Positions 60,359 through 61,666 of a stretch of DNA of 61,666 nt are shown in pieces (the first letter of the stretch is position 1; every line of letters begins with the position of its first letter). A model generated the notes under the pieces. That model did no database searches and had not been told where the DNA came from. It saw only the letters and a program-made list of their open reading frames with translations. Source of the DNA: Verrucomicrobiota bacterium (GTDB lineage Bacteria > Verrucomicrobiota > Verrucomicrobiia > Limisphaerales > UBA9464); assembly GCA_016871805.1 (NCBI GenBank), contig VHCG01000019.1:1-61666 (forward strand). The letters are read 5' to 3'. A program made the translations under genes and the position numbers.

Positions 60359-61150
60359 GTGCCCAGCCTACTTCTGGTCTCGGTGTTCGATGGACTGGTG
60401 GCCTCTTGGTTCTGGCGGCGGCTGGATCTCACCGTCGGAGTGCGTCTTGGCCACTCCTTCACCATGACCCTTATGGGGATTGCCGGGGCGGCTGTTTTTC
60501 TCGGGCAGGATGCCGTGTACCTCGTCGTTGCCGCTCCGGGACTCAATAACATGCTCATGACCAATAGCCTCTTGGGGCGGCTGTTGTTCCGTCCACGGGA
60601 CATAGGACTACGTTTGGTGATGCTCCCGCTGCTGGGAGTCCTTGCGCATGCAGGAGCGCAGTTTCGGGTCGATCAGCAGGATTCGGTGGTCGACGAGATT
60701 TTGATCCACGCTCCGCCCTCCCGTGTCTGGCCCCATGTGCTGGCCTTCCCGCGGATCAAGGAGCCGCCCGAATACTGGATCTTCCGCCTTGGCCTTCCAT
60801 TCCCTATGGAAACCACAAACGGGGGCGACCGCGTCGGGGCCGACCGCCAGTGCATCTTCAGTGACGGAATCGTTATCAAGGAACGCATCTCGGAATTCGT
60901 TCCGCGGGAGAGACTGACCTTCGACATCGTAGAGCAGCCGCCTCATCTGGAGAGCTACGGTCACATTGCGCTGTACCGGGGTCGGTTCGTGCTGCGTGAT
61001 AACCGCGACGTCACCACCACGCTCATCGGCACGAGTTGGTATGCGCTCCACGTTCGTCCGCTCTGGTACCTCGACCTTTGGACCCGCGACATGACCCGGC
61101 AGGTGCATCTCCGGGTAATGCGTCATGTCCGGCGACTCTCGGAATCCTGA
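60359..61150 (+). CDS. SRPBCC-family protein with N-terminal membrane helices
   Basis: 263 residues from GTG 60359. Residues 1-115 hold three or so membrane helices (LLLVSVFDGLVASWFWRR, SFTMTLMGIAGAAVFLG, LRLVMLPLLGVLAHAGA). From residue 120 a START/SRPBCC fold follows: DEILIHAPPSRVWPHVLAFP, EYWIFRLGLPFPMETTNGGD, GRFVLRDNRDVTTTLIGTSW and LWTRDMTRQVHLRVMRHVRR. SRPBCC domains bind hydrophobic ligands. The stop lies 4 bp before the DUF5519-like gene, so the two are probably one unit. An in-frame stop just upstream suggests the N-terminus may be truncated. Confidence 0.8.
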   Translation: MPSLLLVSVFDGLVASWFWRRLDLTVGVRLGHSFTMTLMGIAGAAVFLGQDAVYLVVAAPGLNNMLMTNSLLGRLLFRPRDIGLRLVMLPLLGVLAHAGAQFRVDQQDSVVDEILIHAPPSRVWPHVLAFPRIKEPPEYWIFRLGLPFPMETTNGGDRVGADRQCIFSDGIVIKERISEFVPRERLTFDIVEQPPHLESYGHIALYRGRFVLRDNRDVTTTLIGTSWYALHVRPLWYLDLWTRDMTRQVHLRVMRHVRRLSES

Positions 61151-61154
61151 ACCC

Positions 61155-61553
61155 ATGTTCCGCTTCGCCGTCGAGCATCTCGGCCTCTTGAAGCGTATTC
61201 CAGGGATACCGCAGGTGTTTGATGGTCCCCTGCTTTTGAGAACTACAGTGATCCATCCTGAACGTCTTTCGGCCATGGAACAGGTCCAGATCCATGCCCA
61301 GCGTCCGGCTCCGTCCCCACCGTCTCGGCGGCATGGGGTTCGTGCGGCAGGAACACGAGATTGCCCACCTTCACGGAAATGGTCTCCTCGATGTCCGCTT
61401 GGGATCTGCCGATCGGGACCGATGGGTGGGTTCGGGACGAGCCCTTCGGACCATGTGCTCTCGTGCTCGCCATGGGTCAGTTTTTGGATACGTGGTCCTG
61501 AAGATGTTCCTGCTGCTCTGGAGCTGCTCGAGACAGCGAAGGGAGCAAAATAG
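61155..61553 (+). pseudogene. frameshifted DUF5519/luciferase-domain gene
   Basis: ATG 61155 reads MFRFAVEHLGLLKRIPGIPQ and ERLSAMEQV in one frame. From about 61294 the family-like sequence continues in another frame (RPHRLGGMGFVRQEHEIAHL, then HGNGLLDVRLGSADRD), and from about 61450 it returns to the first frame (APWVSFWIRGPEDVP region reads SPWVSFWIRGPEDVPAALEL). The composite matches the DUF5519 pattern with HxHGNGLLD and WVSFWIR. Two frameshifts imply decay or sequencing error. It lies 4 bp after the SRPBCC gene. Confidence 0.65.
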
Positions 61554-61587
61554 CGTGGGAGGGCGAGAGCGGAAGGAGCAGAAGGGA

Positions 61588-61639
61588 GCAGAAGGGTCAG
61601 GTCATCTATCTGAGGCAGAAGGGTCAGGTCATCTATCTG
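61588..61639 (+). repeat. tandem repeat of REP-like appearance at the window end
   Basis: A 25-bp unit with the core gggtcaggtcatctatctg occurs at 61588-61612 and 61615-61639 (period 27). The short flank cagatgcag and a third partial gggtcag at the window edge suggest more copies beyond. Similar gggtcagg sequences flank REP-associated transposase genes in other bacteria; here only the repeat is seen. Confidence 0.7.
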
Positions 61640-61666
61640 CAGATGCAGAGGTCGGGTTGGGGTCAG

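Noticed and set aside
1..61666. CRISPR array, tRNA, rRNA, riboswitch or intact insertion sequence
   Set aside because: Reading both strands gave no regularly spaced repeats, cloverleaf, rRNA segment or transposase frame that I could support; a covariance-model scan was not possible.

Overview
The window looks like the chromosome of a GC-rich bacterium of the phylum Verrucomicrobia, probably near Limisphaerales/Pedosphaeraceae. This is an inference from gene content, not from a marker search. The pointers are a prepilin-like protein with an H-x9-DG tail, two very large secreted FG-GAP/VCBS proteins (one with ASPIC/UnbV domains), a Tat-exported xylose-isomerase-like TIM barrel protein, an MFS-spermidine synthase fusion, the MEP isoprenoid route (dxr) and a futalosine menaquinone gene (mqnE). 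No rRNA, tRNA, CRISPR array, prophage or intact insertion sequence was recognised.

Layout. 1-2.8 kb: end of a FIST sensor protein, trmB and a secreted protein of unknown function. 2.9-8.5 kb: a minus-strand ECF sigma / anti-sigma / CpxP-like operon linked by ATGA overlaps, a prepilin-like protein, glutathione peroxidase, a leucine-rich-repeat protein and dxr, then a META-domain protein on the plus strand. 8.7-9.4 kb: a sigma-70-like gene broken by two in-frame stops. 9.6-22.4 kb: a long S10-spc-alpha ribosomal cluster from rplB to rplQ with secY, map, rpmJ and rpoA. It begins at rplB (no rpsJ, rplC, rplD or rplW upstream) and lacks rpmD, adk and infA. It also reads visibly less GC-rich than its flanks. 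22.4-27.3 kb: a TPR lipoprotein facing a 1210-residue ASPIC/UnbV protein, then a ferredoxin with a clear terminator.

27.4-38.4 kb: mnmE, a small gene coupled to mqnE, an RluA-type pseudouridine synthase, a VC0807-type membrane protein, folC, polX, a second FG-GAP protein and maf. 38.4-46.4 kb: the MFS-spermidine synthase fusion, the TIM barrel protein, a PBP4-type peptidase (dacB), a TPR protein, a YkvA-like protein, cutA and a rhomboid protease. 46.4-50 kb: a queE / class III aminotransferase / rsmA operon flanked on both sides by copies of the same short hairpin repeat.

50.5-54.5 kb: a tightly coupled operon of a glycerol-1-phosphate-dehydrogenase-like enzyme, an APC permease and a DegT-type aminotransferase, converging with a pyridoxamine-phosphate-oxidase-like gene. 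The chemistry suggests uptake, oxidation and transamination of a polyol or sugar-like compound, and this is the best candidate here for an uncharacterised pathway. 54.7-56.4 kb: a decayed secreted protein gene with two frameshifts and a stop. 56.5-61.6 kb: an HD-domain protein, lpdA, aroB, an SRPBCC membrane protein and a frameshifted DUF5519/luciferase-domain gene, ending in short tandem repeats of REP-like appearance.
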